Positions 8,836 to 17,957 are shown, numbered from the stretch's first letter. The stretch: DNA of 64,000 nucleotides from Bog-159 sp963756605 (GCA_963756605.1 CAVWOT010000003.1:421095-485094), one strand, 5' to 3'. The notes: a model not told the origin generated them from the sequence alone. Made by a program: numbers and translations.

Positions 8836-9231
8836 ATGGGAGCTTTTTGGGCAGATGCGGAACACATCTTCGAAACCGCCCGCCAGGCCGGCCGGTCCAA
8901 CGCGGAAGATTGTGACTGGGCTATTTTAGTCGGAGCCCAAGGAGACATTCGCATGCTGGATGCCGCCGGCTGGGCGCTCCCCAGCTTGGTGGCTGAGTAT
9001 GGCTCGCAAACCGCTTACCGGGTCACCCGGGAGGGCGGCCGCGTGCGCCTCGAAGGCCGGCGCGGGTCGGAGGCCTGCCTGTTGTGGAGCGAATCGCCGG
9101 CCAGCGCACTGAATCAATTAGACTGCCGGGGACCGTCCACTGCCTGGCCGCCGCTCCCAACTCTGGCGCCCCTCCTCGCTCTGCCACCTGCCGCACAGGC
9201 CACGAAGGAAACATGGCAACCGTTGGCATGA
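8836..9231 (+). CDS. Hypothetical protein next to the flagellar genes
   Basis: 131 aa, not recognised. The first 90 residues look like a folded soluble domain (WADAEHIFETARQAGRSN, then WAILVGAQGDIRMLDAAGW), and the last 35 are Pro/Ala/Leu-rich and probably disordered. No signal peptide or membrane segment. It is co-directional with the fliD-csrA-transglycosylase group, and the next small gene begins inside its 3' end. It could be an accessory flagellar factor of Acidobacteriota; no function is claimed. Confidence 0.55.
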   Translation: MGAFWADAEHIFETARQAGRSNAEDCDWAILVGAQGDIRMLDAAGWALPSLVAEYGSQTAYRVTREGGRVRLEGRRGSEACLLWSESPASALNQLDCRGPSTAWPPLPTLAPLLALPPAAQATKETWQPLA

Positions 9232-9383
9232 TCGGGCTGTCCCCCGGAGAAATCCAATGGCTGCGTCTGGTGATCGCACTTCTGCGGCACCCTGATCCGG
9301 TGGTTGGGGAAGTCGCCCGGGAAGCGCTACGCTACCTGGAAATCGTCGCCAGCCGCGCGGATGAATCGCGCGCGGCCGGCTAA
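9213..9383 (+). CDS. Small hypothetical protein (56 aa)
   Basis: Starts at an ATG preceded by GAAGGA and overlaps the previous gene by 19 bp in another frame. The product (MATVGMIGLSPGEIQWLRLV..) is a helix-rich soluble peptide with the regular pattern RHPDPVVGEVAREALRYLEIV, which looks like a two- or three-helix bundle. Not recognised. The good ribosome site and sensible amino-acid composition support translation. Confidence 0.5.
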   Translation: MATVGMIGLSPGEIQWLRLVIALLRHPDPVVGEVAREALRYLEIVASRADESRAAG

Positions 9384-9407
9384 GCACGCCGGCTAAACAA
9401 CGCCGGC
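9375..9407. repeat. Triple GCCGGC repeat between convergent operons
   Basis: Three copies of GCCGGCTRA spaced 13-14 bp apart lie between the ends of two convergent operons, touching the last stop codon of the plus-strand one. GCCGGC is self-complementary, so neighbouring copies can form alternative short hairpins on either strand. This would suit a bidirectional termination or mRNA-end element, but no T-run follows. Confidence 0.4.
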
Positions 9408-9414
9408 TGATGCC

Positions 9415-9852
9415 CTAGGTGCGGCGATTCCAGGCAGCCAGGAATGACTCCGCGGCCAGGCTCTCCAATTCACGGTCCTGCGCCTTGCGCCATTCCGCGT
9501 GACGGCGTTGTTCCAGTTTCTCCAACAGACGGCACTGGCGATCGGCTTCTACCACGCGCTGCCTTTGCGCGGAGATCTGCTGCGCGCACGCCTCGCGCTT
9601 CACGGTCAGCGCCTGCAGTTCGGCGATCAGCCGCTGCCGGTACGCCGCCAGCGCCCAAAGATCGCCCGCTTCGACCGCCCCAGCCTGGCGCACGGCCGCT
9701 TCCGCTCGGGTTTGCACCATACCCAGCTGAACCGCCTCCAGCGCCATCTCTTCGAGCCTGGCCACCAATTGCCGCAGCTTGTTCTCTTCCAATTCCATTT
9801 GTGTCCGGCGCCATTTGAGCGCCTGCCGCAAGGGAAATTCAAAAGCCCGCAT
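9415..9852 (-). CDS. fliJ: Flagellar export protein FliJ
   Basis: Cytoplasmic coiled-coil stalk of the flagellar export ATPase. It sits inside the FliI hexamer and escorts chaperones. About 145 aa, almost entirely charged heptad-like helix (LEENKLRQLVARLEEMALEA, then CRLLEKLEQRRHAEWRKAQDRELESLA), beginning MRAFEFPLRQALKWRR as FliJ proteins do (short F-x-F-x-L start). The ATG at 9852 with GGAAAAGG upstream is preferred over the GTG five codons earlier. Last gene of the flgB-to-fliJ operon. Sequence is poorly conserved in this family, but position after fliI makes the call firm. Confidence 0.88.
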   Translation of the reverse strand: MRAFEFPLRQALKWRRTQMELEENKLRQLVARLEEMALEAVQLGMVQTRAEAAVRQAGAVEAGDLWALAAYRQRLIAELQALTVKREACAQQISAQRQRVVEADRQCRLLEKLEQRRHAEWRKAQDRELESLAAESFLAAWNRRT

Positions 9853-9877
9853 ACGCGCCTTTTCCACCTATTCCGGC

Positions 9878-11200
9878 TTAGCCCAGCGCAGCGGCTATCT
9901 GGCCCAGTTGGGCCAGAGTGTCCGCACGGGCGGACTTGACGCCCTGGGCCTGCTGCAAAAACTGAAGAATCTGCGGCCGCACCCGGATGGCTGCATCCAG
10001 TTGCGCATTCGAGCCGGCCACGTAAGCTCCCAGTTGGATCAGATCCTCCGCCTGCTGATAAGAAGACAGTGCCTGCCGCACCGCACGGGCATGCGCCCCC
10101 TGCTGGGGCGAAGAGAGCTGGGATTGTAATCGGCTCACAGACTGCAAAATGTCGATGGCGGGGTAGTGATTAGCCGCGGCCAACTGCCGCGAGAGAACGA
10201 TGTGGCCATCCAGAATGGCTCGCACGGCGTCGCAAATCGGCTCGCTGAAATCGTCCCCCTCCACCAACACGGTAAACAGTCCGGTGATGGACCCGCGCGG
10301 AAAGTTACCGGCGCGCTCGAAGACTTTAGGCAGCATGGCAAATACGGAAGGCGTATATCCCTTCTGGGCGGGAGGCTCACCGGCCGCCAGGCCGATCTCC
10401 CGCTGGGCCATCGCCAGGCGCGTGACCGAATCCATGACCAGCAGGACATTGGCTCCCTGGTCGCGGAAGTACTCGGCAATCGCCAGCGACGTGAAACAAG
10501 CCCGCACGCGCAGAGGCGCCGGACGGTCCGAAGTCGCTACCACCACTACGGCGCGCCGCATGCCTTCAGGCCCCATCTCGTGTTCCAGGAAGGCGCGTAC
10601 TTCGCGATTGCGTTCGCCCACCAGAGCAATCACCGTCACATCGGCCGAGTTGTTCTGGGCCATCTGTCCCAACAGCGTGCTCTTGCCCACCCCGCTGCCG
10701 CCGAAAACTCCGATACGCTGGCCCTGCCCCACCGGCAGCAGGCTGTCGATTGCGCGCAGACCGGTCACCATAGGCTGCGTGATATGTTCGCGCGCAAGCG
10801 GACCCGGCGGAGCGCTGTACAGGTCGTAAGCCCCTTGCGGATCGATCTTGGGACCATTGTCGATTGGATTGCCGAAACCGTCCAGCACACGTCCGATTAA
10901 GCCAGGCCCCACCGGCACCCGTGCCGCGTCCTGGCGGGCCAGCACCGTACTGCCCAGTTCAATGCCGCCGGTTTCCTCCAAGGGCATGGACAGGACGCGT
11001 CCCCCGCGGAAACCAATTACCTGGCTGCGCACGCGGCGTCCACCGGATGCCGCGATTTCGCAGATGTCGCCGATGGCCGCCGAGGGACCCGCGGATTCAA
11101 TCAACAAGCCAGCCATCTCCACAACCTCTCCCACATGCCGCATGGTTTCGAGATTATCGAGCGCTGCCAGGTAGGGTGTCAGGATGCCAGTCATATTCAT
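9878..11200 (-). CDS. fliI: Flagellum-specific ATPase FliI
   Basis: Hexameric F1-beta-like ATPase that energises entry of substrates into the flagellar export gate. 440 aa, the usual size. Visible are GRVLDGFGNPID, the Walker A GGSGVGKST near residue 165, the Walker B VLLVMDSVTR, the QREIGLAAGEPPAQKGY signature typical of FliI/type III ATPases, and a C-terminal region (AYVAGSNAQLDAAI) matching the family. Its ATGA start overlaps the stop of fliH, fitting the tight FliH2-FliI complex. Confidence 0.96.
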   Translation of the reverse strand: MNMTGILTPYLAALDNLETMRHVGEVVEMAGLLIESAGPSAAIGDICEIAASGGRRVRSQVIGFRGGRVLSMPLEETGGIELGSTVLARQDAARVPVGPGLIGRVLDGFGNPIDNGPKIDPQGAYDLYSAPPGPLAREHITQPMVTGLRAIDSLLPVGQGQRIGVFGGSGVGKSTLLGQMAQNNSADVTVIALVGERNREVRAFLEHEMGPEGMRRAVVVVATSDRPAPLRVRACFTSLAIAEYFRDQGANVLLVMDSVTRLAMAQREIGLAAGEPPAQKGYTPSVFAMLPKVFERAGNFPRGSITGLFTVLVEGDDFSEPICDAVRAILDGHIVLSRQLAAANHYPAIDILQSVSRLQSQLSSPQQGAHARAVRQALSSYQQAEDLIQLGAYVAGSNAQLDAAIRVRPQILQFLQQAQGVKSARADTLAQLGQIAAALG

Positions 11201-11868
11201 TTCTCCGGCAACCGGTCGGCCAGCCCGCGCCCGATCTCGGTAAGCTGTGTTTCGAGCGACGCGTCCAGTTTCCCGCGCGCCGTCTCCAGCAGGATGGCGC
11301 CCCGTTCCAAGGTTCCGTCTGCGAACAACGGCAGGTTGCCGCGGCCCGCGTGGGCCAGCGCCTGGCGCACGCCCGGTTCCAGCTCCGGATGGATGCGAAT
11401 GCGGGAAATGTCTTGCGAGGGCATCTTTTGCAGGGCACCCGCGATCAGACCCTCGAGCGCGGCCGGGTCAACGGATAACTCGCGGTGCAGGATGCGGCGG
11501 GCAATCCCCAGTGACAGGTTTACCAAATCGGCGGTGGCTTCGCGTAGAATCTGGGGGCGCAGCGCGGCGATTTCTTGAATGCCGCGCGCCAGTTTATCGA
11601 GCACCGGCTGCAACGCGGCGGACGCTTGTGCGCGCCCGGCGGCCTCGCCTTCGCGGTAGCCGGCGGCCTGGGCTTCCTTTGCGCGCTTTTCGCTCTGTTG
11701 CTCGAGTTCGGCGATGCGGCGCGCATCTCGCGCGGCCTGGCCGTTCTGGTCTTCCGCGGCTCCCGCATCGCGGACTCGCGCGGGAGACGGTGCCGCACCG
11801 CCTGCGGTAGGCCAAGCCAAGCGGGGCACCGTAGATCCTTCCGCAGCGCTCAGAATTTTAGACAACAT
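11197..11868 (-). CDS. fliH: Flagellar assembly protein FliH
   Basis: Peripheral stator and negative regulator of FliI. The 223-aa product has a Pro/Ala-rich N-terminus, a long charged helix (IAELEQQSEKRAKEAQAAGY) with the glycine-containing AGYREGEAAGRAQA spacing typical of FliH GxxxG-like repeats, and a C-terminal domain ending in LETQLTEIGRGLADRL. It overlaps fliG by 11 bp and fliI by 4 bp. Identification rests on both pattern and operon position. Confidence 0.9.
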   Translation of the reverse strand: MLSKILSAAEGSTVPRLAWPTAGGAAPSPARVRDAGAAEDQNGQAARDARRIAELEQQSEKRAKEAQAAGYREGEAAGRAQASAALQPVLDKLARGIQEIAALRPQILREATADLVNLSLGIARRILHRELSVDPAALEGLIAGALQKMPSQDISRIRIHPELEPGVRQALAHAGRGNLPLFADGTLERGAILLETARGKLDASLETQLTEIGRGLADRLPEK

Positions 11869-12886
11869 ATTGCTCGCCGCCGGCGCCCTTCAGGTTGATG
11901 GCGCCGTCGCTCTCCAACTGGCGCACTATGCTGATAATCTGCTGTTGCGCGGCTTCCACCTCTTTGATTTTCACCGGTCCCAGCGCATCCATATCTTCGA
12001 GCAGCATCTCCGCGCCGCGTTGCGAGAGGCAACCCACGAAGTGTTTGCGTACCGGCTCGCTGGTGCCCTTGAGCGCCAGCGTCAGGATCTTGCGGTCCAC
12101 CTTGGCCAGTACTTCCTTGAGGCTGGCGCTTTCCAGCAGCATTATGTCCTCGAACACGAACATGAGATGCCGGATGGTGTCGGCCAGCGCGCCGTTCTCT
12201 TTGTCAATGGATTCCAGGATCTCCTTGCTGGCGCCCGATTCCATACGGTTGAACATCTCCGAAACCGCCCGTACGCCGCCATAGGACTCGCGGCTGAATT
12301 CGCCCAGCGACTGCAGCTTCTGCCCGATCACGGCGGCGATCTTATGAATGATTTCGGGCGAGATCTGATCCAGGTGCGCCATGCGCAGCGCCACGTCGGA
12401 GCGGATCTGGCCCGGCAGCGAGACCAGCAGCGCGGCGGCTTGCGAGGGGCTGAGGTGCGAGAGGATAAAAGCGATGGTCTGGGGATGCTCGCTGTGGATG
12501 TACTTCGCCAATTGCTGGGGATCGGCTTTCTGCAGCGCATCGAAGGCCGCCGTGTCGTTGCCCAGGGTCTTCACTAAACGGTCCACCAGCTTGCGCGCGG
12601 CATCCGGACCAAAGGCGGTCAGGAGCAGTTTGCGGGCGTAATCGATGCCGCCGCGGGAAACGTACTCCCGCGCCATGCACATCTGGTAGAACTCCTCGAG
12701 CACCGACTCGGCTTCTTCAGTCTGGATGGTCGAGATGCGGGCCACTTCCCGGGAAACGGCCTGCACCTCGTCTTCGTTCAACTCGCGCATGAGCTGCCCG
12801 CTGGCCTCTTCGCCCAGCAGCACCATGAGCATGGCGGCCTTACGCACGCCCGAGATCAGCTCGTTGCGCTTAATGTTGGCAATCAT
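11858..12886 (-). CDS. fliG: Flagellar motor switch protein FliG
   Basis: Rotor protein that binds FliF at the MS-ring and interacts with the MotA stator to make torque and switch direction. 342 aa. N-terminal domain: RKAAMLMVLLGEEASGQLMREL. Middle domain: EHPQTIAFILSHL (the EHPQ motif that contacts FliM). C-terminal torque helix: AEMLLEDMDALGPVKIKEVEAAQQQII, with the charged residues used for stator contact. Complete and typical; sits between fliF and fliH as usual. Confidence 0.97.
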   Translation of the reverse strand: MIANIKRNELISGVRKAAMLMVLLGEEASGQLMRELNEDEVQAVSREVARISTIQTEEAESVLEEFYQMCMAREYVSRGGIDYARKLLLTAFGPDAARKLVDRLVKTLGNDTAAFDALQKADPQQLAKYIHSEHPQTIAFILSHLSPSQAAALLVSLPGQIRSDVALRMAHLDQISPEIIHKIAAVIGQKLQSLGEFSRESYGGVRAVSEMFNRMESGASKEILESIDKENGALADTIRHLMFVFEDIMLLESASLKEVLAKVDRKILTLALKGTSEPVRKHFVGCLSQRGAEMLLEDMDALGPVKIKEVEAAQQQIISIVRQLESDGAINLKGAGGEQYVV

Positions 12887-12904
12887 CGCATTCCATTTCC
12901 GGCT

Positions 12905-14587
12905 CTAGGCCTTTTCATTCAGCCAGGTCCGCAGAGTCTGCACCTGAGTGAGAGGGTCCTTTTTCAGGCTCTCCCGCAGATACTTGGCGAGCACGTCTTT
13001 CTTGTTGGTACCGGAGGCCGGTGCCTTTATGGCGTCCAGCGTCTCGGCTTCCAACCGCGCCTGCAGATCGGCTTGACCATCCATATGGGCTTGGATCTTC
13101 TTCTCGACGACATCCCCCGCGACTAAGGGGGGAGCATCCGGAGCGCCCGACGCTAAGGCCGCTTGCACCGTGGCGGCGGCCCCGCGCCGGCGGAACAGCA
13201 ACCGGAATCCGACGAAAGCCAGCGCCACCAGCACGATCGCGCCGCCAGCCAGTGCTCCGATGCCCTTGGGAGTGCGCACCCACGCCGGCAGATTTAGCCC
13301 GGGCGCCAACGGAGCGGGCGCCGGCGCCGCCTGCGGCGGCTCGCTGTGCAGCGTAGATTCGAAAGGCAACGTCTCCACGACCAACTGGTCTCCGCGCTCG
13401 GCTTTGAAGCTGATTACTCCCGCCACCAGATCGCGGATGGCCTTCAGCTTCTCCGCGGACGGCGGCATCAGGACCTGCTGCAGGTGCCCAGGCTTGCCCT
13501 CCCAGCGCACCTCCTGGTCGAGCAGCAGCGACACCGAAACCCGCTTCAATTCTCCCCGCGGCAGATTCACGTGGCGCACCACCCGGCTGGACTGATAGTT
13601 GATCTGTTCGGTCCGCCGCGACGCACCAGACATTCCGCCAGCCGCGCGTGCCGGTGGGCGCGGCAGATTCGAGGCGGTACCGGGCACGCCTCCGGACAGC
13701 GCCGCCGGAGCAACATCTTCGCTCTTCTCCGAACTGACCATCACGGAGCGAGCCGGGTCAAAGCTCTCTTCGCTCTGTTCGCCGTTTGAAAAATCGCATT
13801 CGGCCGAAACGGTCGCCCGGAACCGGTCGGCTCCCAATAACGGTTCCAGCGTGGACTGGATTTTAGCCAACAGTCCTTTCTCTACCATGTCCCGGTATTC
13901 CAGACTGGCTTCGGATCCCTCCATGCCGTCGTCGCCGGAGCGGCGCGGCCGGTTGAGAAGATTGCCGCGGGTATCCACCACCGAAACGGACTCGGGCGCC
14001 AGACCTTCCACGGCACTGGCTACCAGATTGCACACCGCCAATACATTTTGCGGTGCCAGCTGCGCGCCGGGGCGCAAGCCCAGTATCACGCTGGCCTTGG
14101 CCGGTTGGCGGGCCTCCAGGTAGACCGACTCTTTGGGAAAGGTCAAATGTACGCGCGCCCGTTCCACCTCAGCCAGAGACATGATGGAGCGCTCCAGTTC
14201 GCCCTCCAAAGCGCGGCGGTAATTGACGTGTTCGGCGAAATCGGTCATTCCGAAGCTGGTTTTGTCGAACAGCTCAAAGCCCAGCCGGCCGGTTTTGGGC
14301 AGGCCGCTGGCGGCCAGTTGCAGGCGCAGCTCAGCCAATCTTGCCGAGGGTGCCAACACCGTCGATCCATTTTCAGAAAGCCTGTATTCCGTACCGGTTT
14401 CCTTCAGCTTCTGCACGACGGCGCCGGCGTCCTCGGCGGCCAGACCCGTATATAGCGGGCGGAAGTCGCCCTCGTGCCGCCACTGGACGAATGCGAACAT
14501 GCCGCCAGCCACCATCAGCACGGCGGCCGCGATGCTGATTTTCTGTGTCAGCGAGAGACCCGCTAGTAGTTTTTTTATCTGCTCCAT
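12905..14587 (-). CDS. fliF: Flagellar MS-ring protein FliF
   Basis: Membrane ring that founds the basal body and houses the export gate. 560 aa with two transmembrane helices, about residues 16-35 (ISIAAAVLMVAGGMFAFVQW) and 445-470 (IGALAGGAIVLVALAFVGF). Between them lie the YscJ-like ring-building motifs (GLAAEDAGAVVQKLKETGTEY, then RALEGELERSI with ARVHLTFPKE). The C-terminal cytoplasmic tail ends QVQTLRTWLNEK, the FliG-binding segment. Standard order after fliE. Confidence 0.96.
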   Translation of the reverse strand: MEQIKKLLAGLSLTQKISIAAAVLMVAGGMFAFVQWRHEGDFRPLYTGLAAEDAGAVVQKLKETGTEYRLSENGSTVLAPSARLAELRLQLAASGLPKTGRLGFELFDKTSFGMTDFAEHVNYRRALEGELERSIMSLAEVERARVHLTFPKESVYLEARQPAKASVILGLRPGAQLAPQNVLAVCNLVASAVEGLAPESVSVVDTRGNLLNRPRRSGDDGMEGSEASLEYRDMVEKGLLAKIQSTLEPLLGADRFRATVSAECDFSNGEQSEESFDPARSVMVSSEKSEDVAPAALSGGVPGTASNLPRPPARAAGGMSGASRRTEQINYQSSRVVRHVNLPRGELKRVSVSLLLDQEVRWEGKPGHLQQVLMPPSAEKLKAIRDLVAGVISFKAERGDQLVVETLPFESTLHSEPPQAAPAPAPLAPGLNLPAWVRTPKGIGALAGGAIVLVALAFVGFRLLFRRRGAAATVQAALASGAPDAPPLVAGDVVEKKIQAHMDGQADLQARLEAETLDAIKAPASGTNKKDVLAKYLRESLKKDPLTQVQTLRTWLNEKA

Positions 14588-14599
14588 TGCTGGTATCCG

Positions 14600-14902
14600 C
14601 TATACCTGCATCTGCATTACTGCCTGGTACGCCGAGACCACCTTGTTGCGGACCTGCAGGAAAGTCTCGAATGCCAGCTCCGCCCGTTGGGTCGCCAACG
14701 CGACGGTATGTACCTCCTCGCCGTCTCCGGCCAGGAAGTGCTCCACGGTCTGGGCCGCGTCGCCGCGCAGGCGTTCGACGCCCCCGATGGCATTACTCAA
14801 TAACGATTTGAAATCCCCGCCTCCCGCCGCGGTTCTGCCGGTGACGGACGCGCCCAGGTCCGGCATGGGCACGGCGCGAATTGGTGAAATGGGTAAAGAC
14901 AT
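14600..14902 (-). CDS. fliE: Flagellar hook-basal body protein FliE
   Basis: Small rod/MS-ring junction subunit exported early in assembly. 100 aa; the C-terminal half carries the family pattern (LATQRAELAFETFLQVRNKVVSAYQ, ending IMQMQV-like VMQMQV). Located between flgC and fliF, the canonical position. The N-terminus is Ala/Gly/Pro-rich and less conserved, as usual. Confidence 0.93.
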   Translation of the reverse strand: MSLPISPIRAVPMPDLGASVTGRTAAGGGDFKSLLSNAIGGVERLRGDAAQTVEHFLAGDGEEVHTVALATQRAELAFETFLQVRNKVVSAYQAVMQMQV

Positions 14903-14918
14903 GCGGGTTTCTCAGCTT

Positions 14919-15347
14919 TTATTTGAAAAGGTCGATAGAACGCATGATCATGTCCTTGACGGCGGAAATAGCCGCCACATTGGCCTCGAAGCCGCGCGCG
15001 GCGCCGGTCAGATCGGCCATGTCTTCCGCCGGATTCATGCGCGGAAAGGCCACATAGCCATCCGGCCCGGCATCGGGATGGCCCGGCAAATAGCGCCGTT
15101 CCGGATCGCTATTGTCCACGCTGATCTCTTCGACCCCGACACCCTCTTGCAGGTGCGACTCAAATAACGACCCAAAGGAAGCGGCCATCGGCTCGGAGCC
15201 AAAGACCGCATCCTTGCGCCGGTAAGGACCGCCTTCCGGAGTGCGGGTGGTTTCGGCGTTGGCCAGGTTCTCGACGAGCAACTCCGCCCGCGTGCGCTGC
15301 GCCGCCATCCCCGAGGCACTGACCGACATAGCTGAAAAAAGGCTCAT
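14919..15347 (-). CDS. flgC: Flagellar basal-body rod protein FlgC
   Basis: Proximal rod subunit secreted by the flagellar export machine. 142 aa. Shows AMSVSASGMAAQRTRAELLVENLANAETT near the start (rod N-terminal motif), VSVDNSDPERRYLPGHPDAGPDGYVAFPRMNPAEDMADL in essence, and a C-terminal RGFEANVAAISAVKDMI helix. Its ATG overlaps the flgB stop. Confidence 0.95.
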   Translation of the reverse strand: MSLFSAMSVSASGMAAQRTRAELLVENLANAETTRTPEGGPYRRKDAVFGSEPMAASFGSLFESHLQEGVGVEEISVDNSDPERRYLPGHPDAGPDGYVAFPRMNPAEDMADLTGAARGFEANVAAISAVKDMIMRSIDLFK

Positions 15348-15679
15348 GTGTTACTCCCGGCCTGCAGCGCGGCACGGATTGACTGCACTTCGCTGCGTAA
15401 CAGGTTAGAGGCCAGATTGAATCGCATGTCATTCTCCGCCAGGAGCCGGGATTCCCGGTCCAGGCTGACGTTGTTGCCGTCGTTCTTTGTAGACAATCCG
15501 CCGACCTCGAAGGAGGCCGGGCTGCCGCCCATGGCGGACCGAAACTCCGACTGAAAATCGATATCCCTGGTCTTATAGCCGGGCGTATCCGCATTGGCGA
15601 TATTGGAAGCTACCACCTTCTGGCGGGCGCTCAGCAGGTCCATGTAATGTTCCAGGGTGTCTGACAAATGGCTCAACAT
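15344..15679 (-). CDS. flgB: Flagellar basal-body rod protein FlgB
   Basis: Proximal rod subunit and first gene of the minus-strand operon. About 111 aa from the ATG at 15679, chosen because the protein then begins MLSHLSDTLEHYMDLLSARQ as family members do and an AGAGG lies seven bases upstream; the frame stays open 11 codons further. Contains KVVASNIANADTPGYKTRDIDF, the characteristic rod/hook N-terminal signature. Divergent from the PilZ gene; the roughly 190 bp between them should hold both promoters, but no clear sigma-28 or sigma-54 site is visible. Confidence 0.94.
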   Translation of the reverse strand: MLSHLSDTLEHYMDLLSARQKVVASNIANADTPGYKTRDIDFQSEFRSAMGGSPASFEVGGLSTKNDGNNVSLDRESRLLAENDMRFNLASNLLRSEVQSIRAALQAGSNT

Positions 15680-15871
15680 GCCAGCCTCTGGAAAGCAATG
15701 CGAAGACCACAATTAAGTGTTGCAGGATCAGACGCCGCGGCATCCTGGCACCGGCAATATCCCGTCATCGGCGCAGGATTTTGGCGGCCGCGAGAACAAT
15801 CGACCGCCGGCTGGGAGCGAACTCCGCCGCATGTTCTCAACATTTTCGACTTGCGCCGGCGGGGCGGGCTA

Positions 15872-16267
15872 ATGAGATCCGCACGCTTCGCCGATAGACT
15901 GTACATGCAGCAAGCACGCGCTGAAATTCGGATGATGTGCGCCGATATGGTTGAGGTCTGTTGGAAGGAACCGGCGGGCCGAAAATGTAGATCCACCGCT
16001 TTGCTGGAGGACATCTCGCGATCTGGGATGTGCTTGCAATTCGAGATACCCCTGCCCATCGGCACACACGTGTCGGTCCACTGCCCAGGCGAGAAAATGG
16101 GGGGCGTGGTGCGCTACTGCGTGTATCGGGAGATCGGTTATTTCGTGGGCATCGAACTGGCGCCGCCCAGCAAGTGGTCCCGCCAGCAGTTTGAGCCGCG
16201 GCACCTTTTGGATTTAGAAGAGCTGGTGGTGCGTACCGCGCGTAAAGCCGGCGTGACCATTCATTAA
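15872..16267 (+). CDS. PilZ-domain c-di-GMP-binding protein
   Basis: Single-domain PilZ protein of about 131 aa, a soluble receptor for cyclic di-GMP. Both ligand motifs are visible: RAEIR (R-x3-R) near residue 16 and DISRSG (D-x-S-x-x-G) near residue 48, followed by the beta-barrel (LPIGTHVSVHCPG, VVRYCVYREIGYFVGIEL). A start at 15872 is favoured because upstream in-frame residues are unlike the family. Placed divergently from the rod/MS-ring operon, it may tie motility to c-di-GMP, as YcgR-type proteins do; that is inference. Confidence 0.85.
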   Translation: MRSARFADRLYMQQARAEIRMMCADMVEVCWKEPAGRKCRSTALLEDISRSGMCLQFEIPLPIGTHVSVHCPGEKMGGVVRYCVYREIGYFVGIELAPPSKWSRQQFEPRHLLDLEELVVRTARKAGVTIH

Positions 16268-16573
16268 CGAGCTACACCCCGGCGTTTACCGCCGTTATGC
16301 CGCATCACCGCCGGCTTCAGCAGAACCTTAGTCCATTCCCTGCCGGAACCCACGCCGCGCTTGTCGAAATGCACACGCTTCCACGGCTCGGCTCAGCGGC
16401 AGCCGGTAGCTGATACCGTTGTACCTCGTTCTCGGCGCCTGGCCCTGGCCGATCGCGACTCCTTTGCTCCATAGCTTGCCGAGCGGGGGTTATGCTCTAA
16501 GAGTTCTGCAAAAAGTGAAAGGCCATGATATTTCCTAATCGTTACCGGCAGGTGACAGAAAAGGAAAGAGATC
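16268..16573. other. Intergenic stretch before the transposase relic
   Basis: About 300 bp without a believable gene. It presumably contains the left end of the IS256-type element, but since the right end of that element is lost no inverted-repeat pair can be recognised here. Confidence 0.5.
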
Positions 16574-17752
16574 ATGACCCGAAAGCAGGATAGCCCAAAA
16601 GCGGAAGCATGGAAAGCAGCCTTGACCAGTGTGGTTAAGGAAGAGAACTTTCTCCGCCCTCTGGTAGAGCAGATAGTCCAGCAGATTCTGGAAGCGGAGA
16701 TGGACGAGACGGTGGGCGCGGAAAAAAACGAGCGCACTCCCAATCGGCTCGGTTACCGGAGCGGATACTACGGCCGCACGTTGGTGACGCGGGTGGGGAA
16801 GTTGGAACTGCGTGTGCCGCAAGACCGACAGGGGCGTTTCCGCACCGCGGTATTTGAACGATATCAGCGCAGCGAGAAGGCCTTGGTAAGCACCCTGGCA
16901 GAGATGTACGTGCAGGGTGTGTCCACGCGCAAGGTGAAGGAGATTACCGAGGCAACTGTGCGGCCACGAGTTTTCGGCTTCGACGGTGAGCCGTCTGAAT
17001 AAAGGGATGGATGAGGACTTGTGCCAGTTCGCCAGGCGGACATGGGAGGAAAAGTACCCCTACCTGATCTTGGACGCACGCTATGAAAAAGTGCGGGAAA
17101 ACGGGGTGATTCGCAGCCAGGCGGTGCAGGTGGCGATTGGCATCAACCGGGAGGGACGGCGTTGCGTATTAGCAGTGGAACTGGCCAACCGCGAGAGCAC
17201 GAGCCGTTGGAAAGAGTTTCTGAGCCAGCTCAAGCAGCGGGGTCTGCGGGGGGTGGAATTGGTAGCCACCGAGGATCACGCGGGACTGAAACAAGCGCTG
17301 GTAGAGGTACTGCCGGAAGCGGCCTGGCAGCGCTGCTACGTGCACTTCCTGCGCAACGCGCTGGACTATTTGCCGCGCAAAGCCAACGATGATTGTCTGG
17401 TGGAATTGCGTTGGCTGTACGATCGTCACGATCTGGAGCAGGCGCGGCAGGATCTGGTGGCGTGGCTGGCGAAATGGCAATCCAAGTACCCCAAGATGTG
17501 TGCCTGGGTGGAAGCCAACATCGAGGAAACGTTCACGTTCTACCGGCTGCCGGCCGAACACCACAAGCACATGAAATCCACCAACATGCTGGAGCGGATC
17601 AACGAAGAGCTGAAACGCCGGATGCTGGTGGTGCGGATTTTCCCGAACGGCGAAAGCTGCCTGCGATTGGTGCGCGCGCTGGCGGTGGAGATTCATGAAG
17701 ACTGGATCGAAGCCACGCGCTACTTGAACATGGAACTGCTGGAGGAGCATAA
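16574..17752 (+). pseudogene. IS256-family transposase, frameshifted and interrupted near its 3' end
   Basis: DDE transposase of the IS256 (Mutator-like) family. The first 125 codons (VEQIVQQILEAEMDETVGAE, LGYRSGYYGRTLVTRVGKLELRVPQDR) run in one frame. An extra C at 16953 within GAGGCAACTG then shifts the frame. Without it the protein would continue E-L-C-G-H-E-F-S-A-S into SRLNKGMDEDL and the catalytic DARYEKVREN and EDHAGLKQAL segments, which are intact in the second frame. The coding region is cut near 17752 by an ISAzo13-type element whose end supplies the last 16 codons (ending LIGSLS at 17801). The element is therefore doubly inactive. Confidence 0.88.
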
Positions 17753-17910
17753 GGGTTCCCTCAAAAATAACAACCCACAATTGATCGGTTCTCTGTCATA
17801 ACCAGGCTTCACAAGACGGAGATCTTCAACACACAATATCCGCTCAGGATGCCCAGGAAAGCGGGCGTTACCCGCACGTTGAGATCCGGTGGCCGAGATC
17901 GTCTAGATTT

Positions 17911-17954
17911 GTTATAGTACCGATTAGGAGACCCGCTCCAATCGGAACTATAAC
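17911..17954 (+). promoter_or_regulatory. Long hairpin ending three bases before the transposase start (copy A)
   Basis: GTTATAGT-A-CCGATT-A-GGAG / CTCC-AATCGG-A-ACTATAAC with loop ACCCG: 18 base pairs interrupted by one A/A mismatch and one bulged A. The only AGGAG before the gene lies in the top of the stem. Such a structure would hide the ribosome site in transcripts entering from outside, a known way for insertion sequences to limit transposase synthesis from external promoters. The identical hairpin stands before copy B at 19834-19877. Confidence 0.7.
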
Positions 17955-17957
17955 ATT

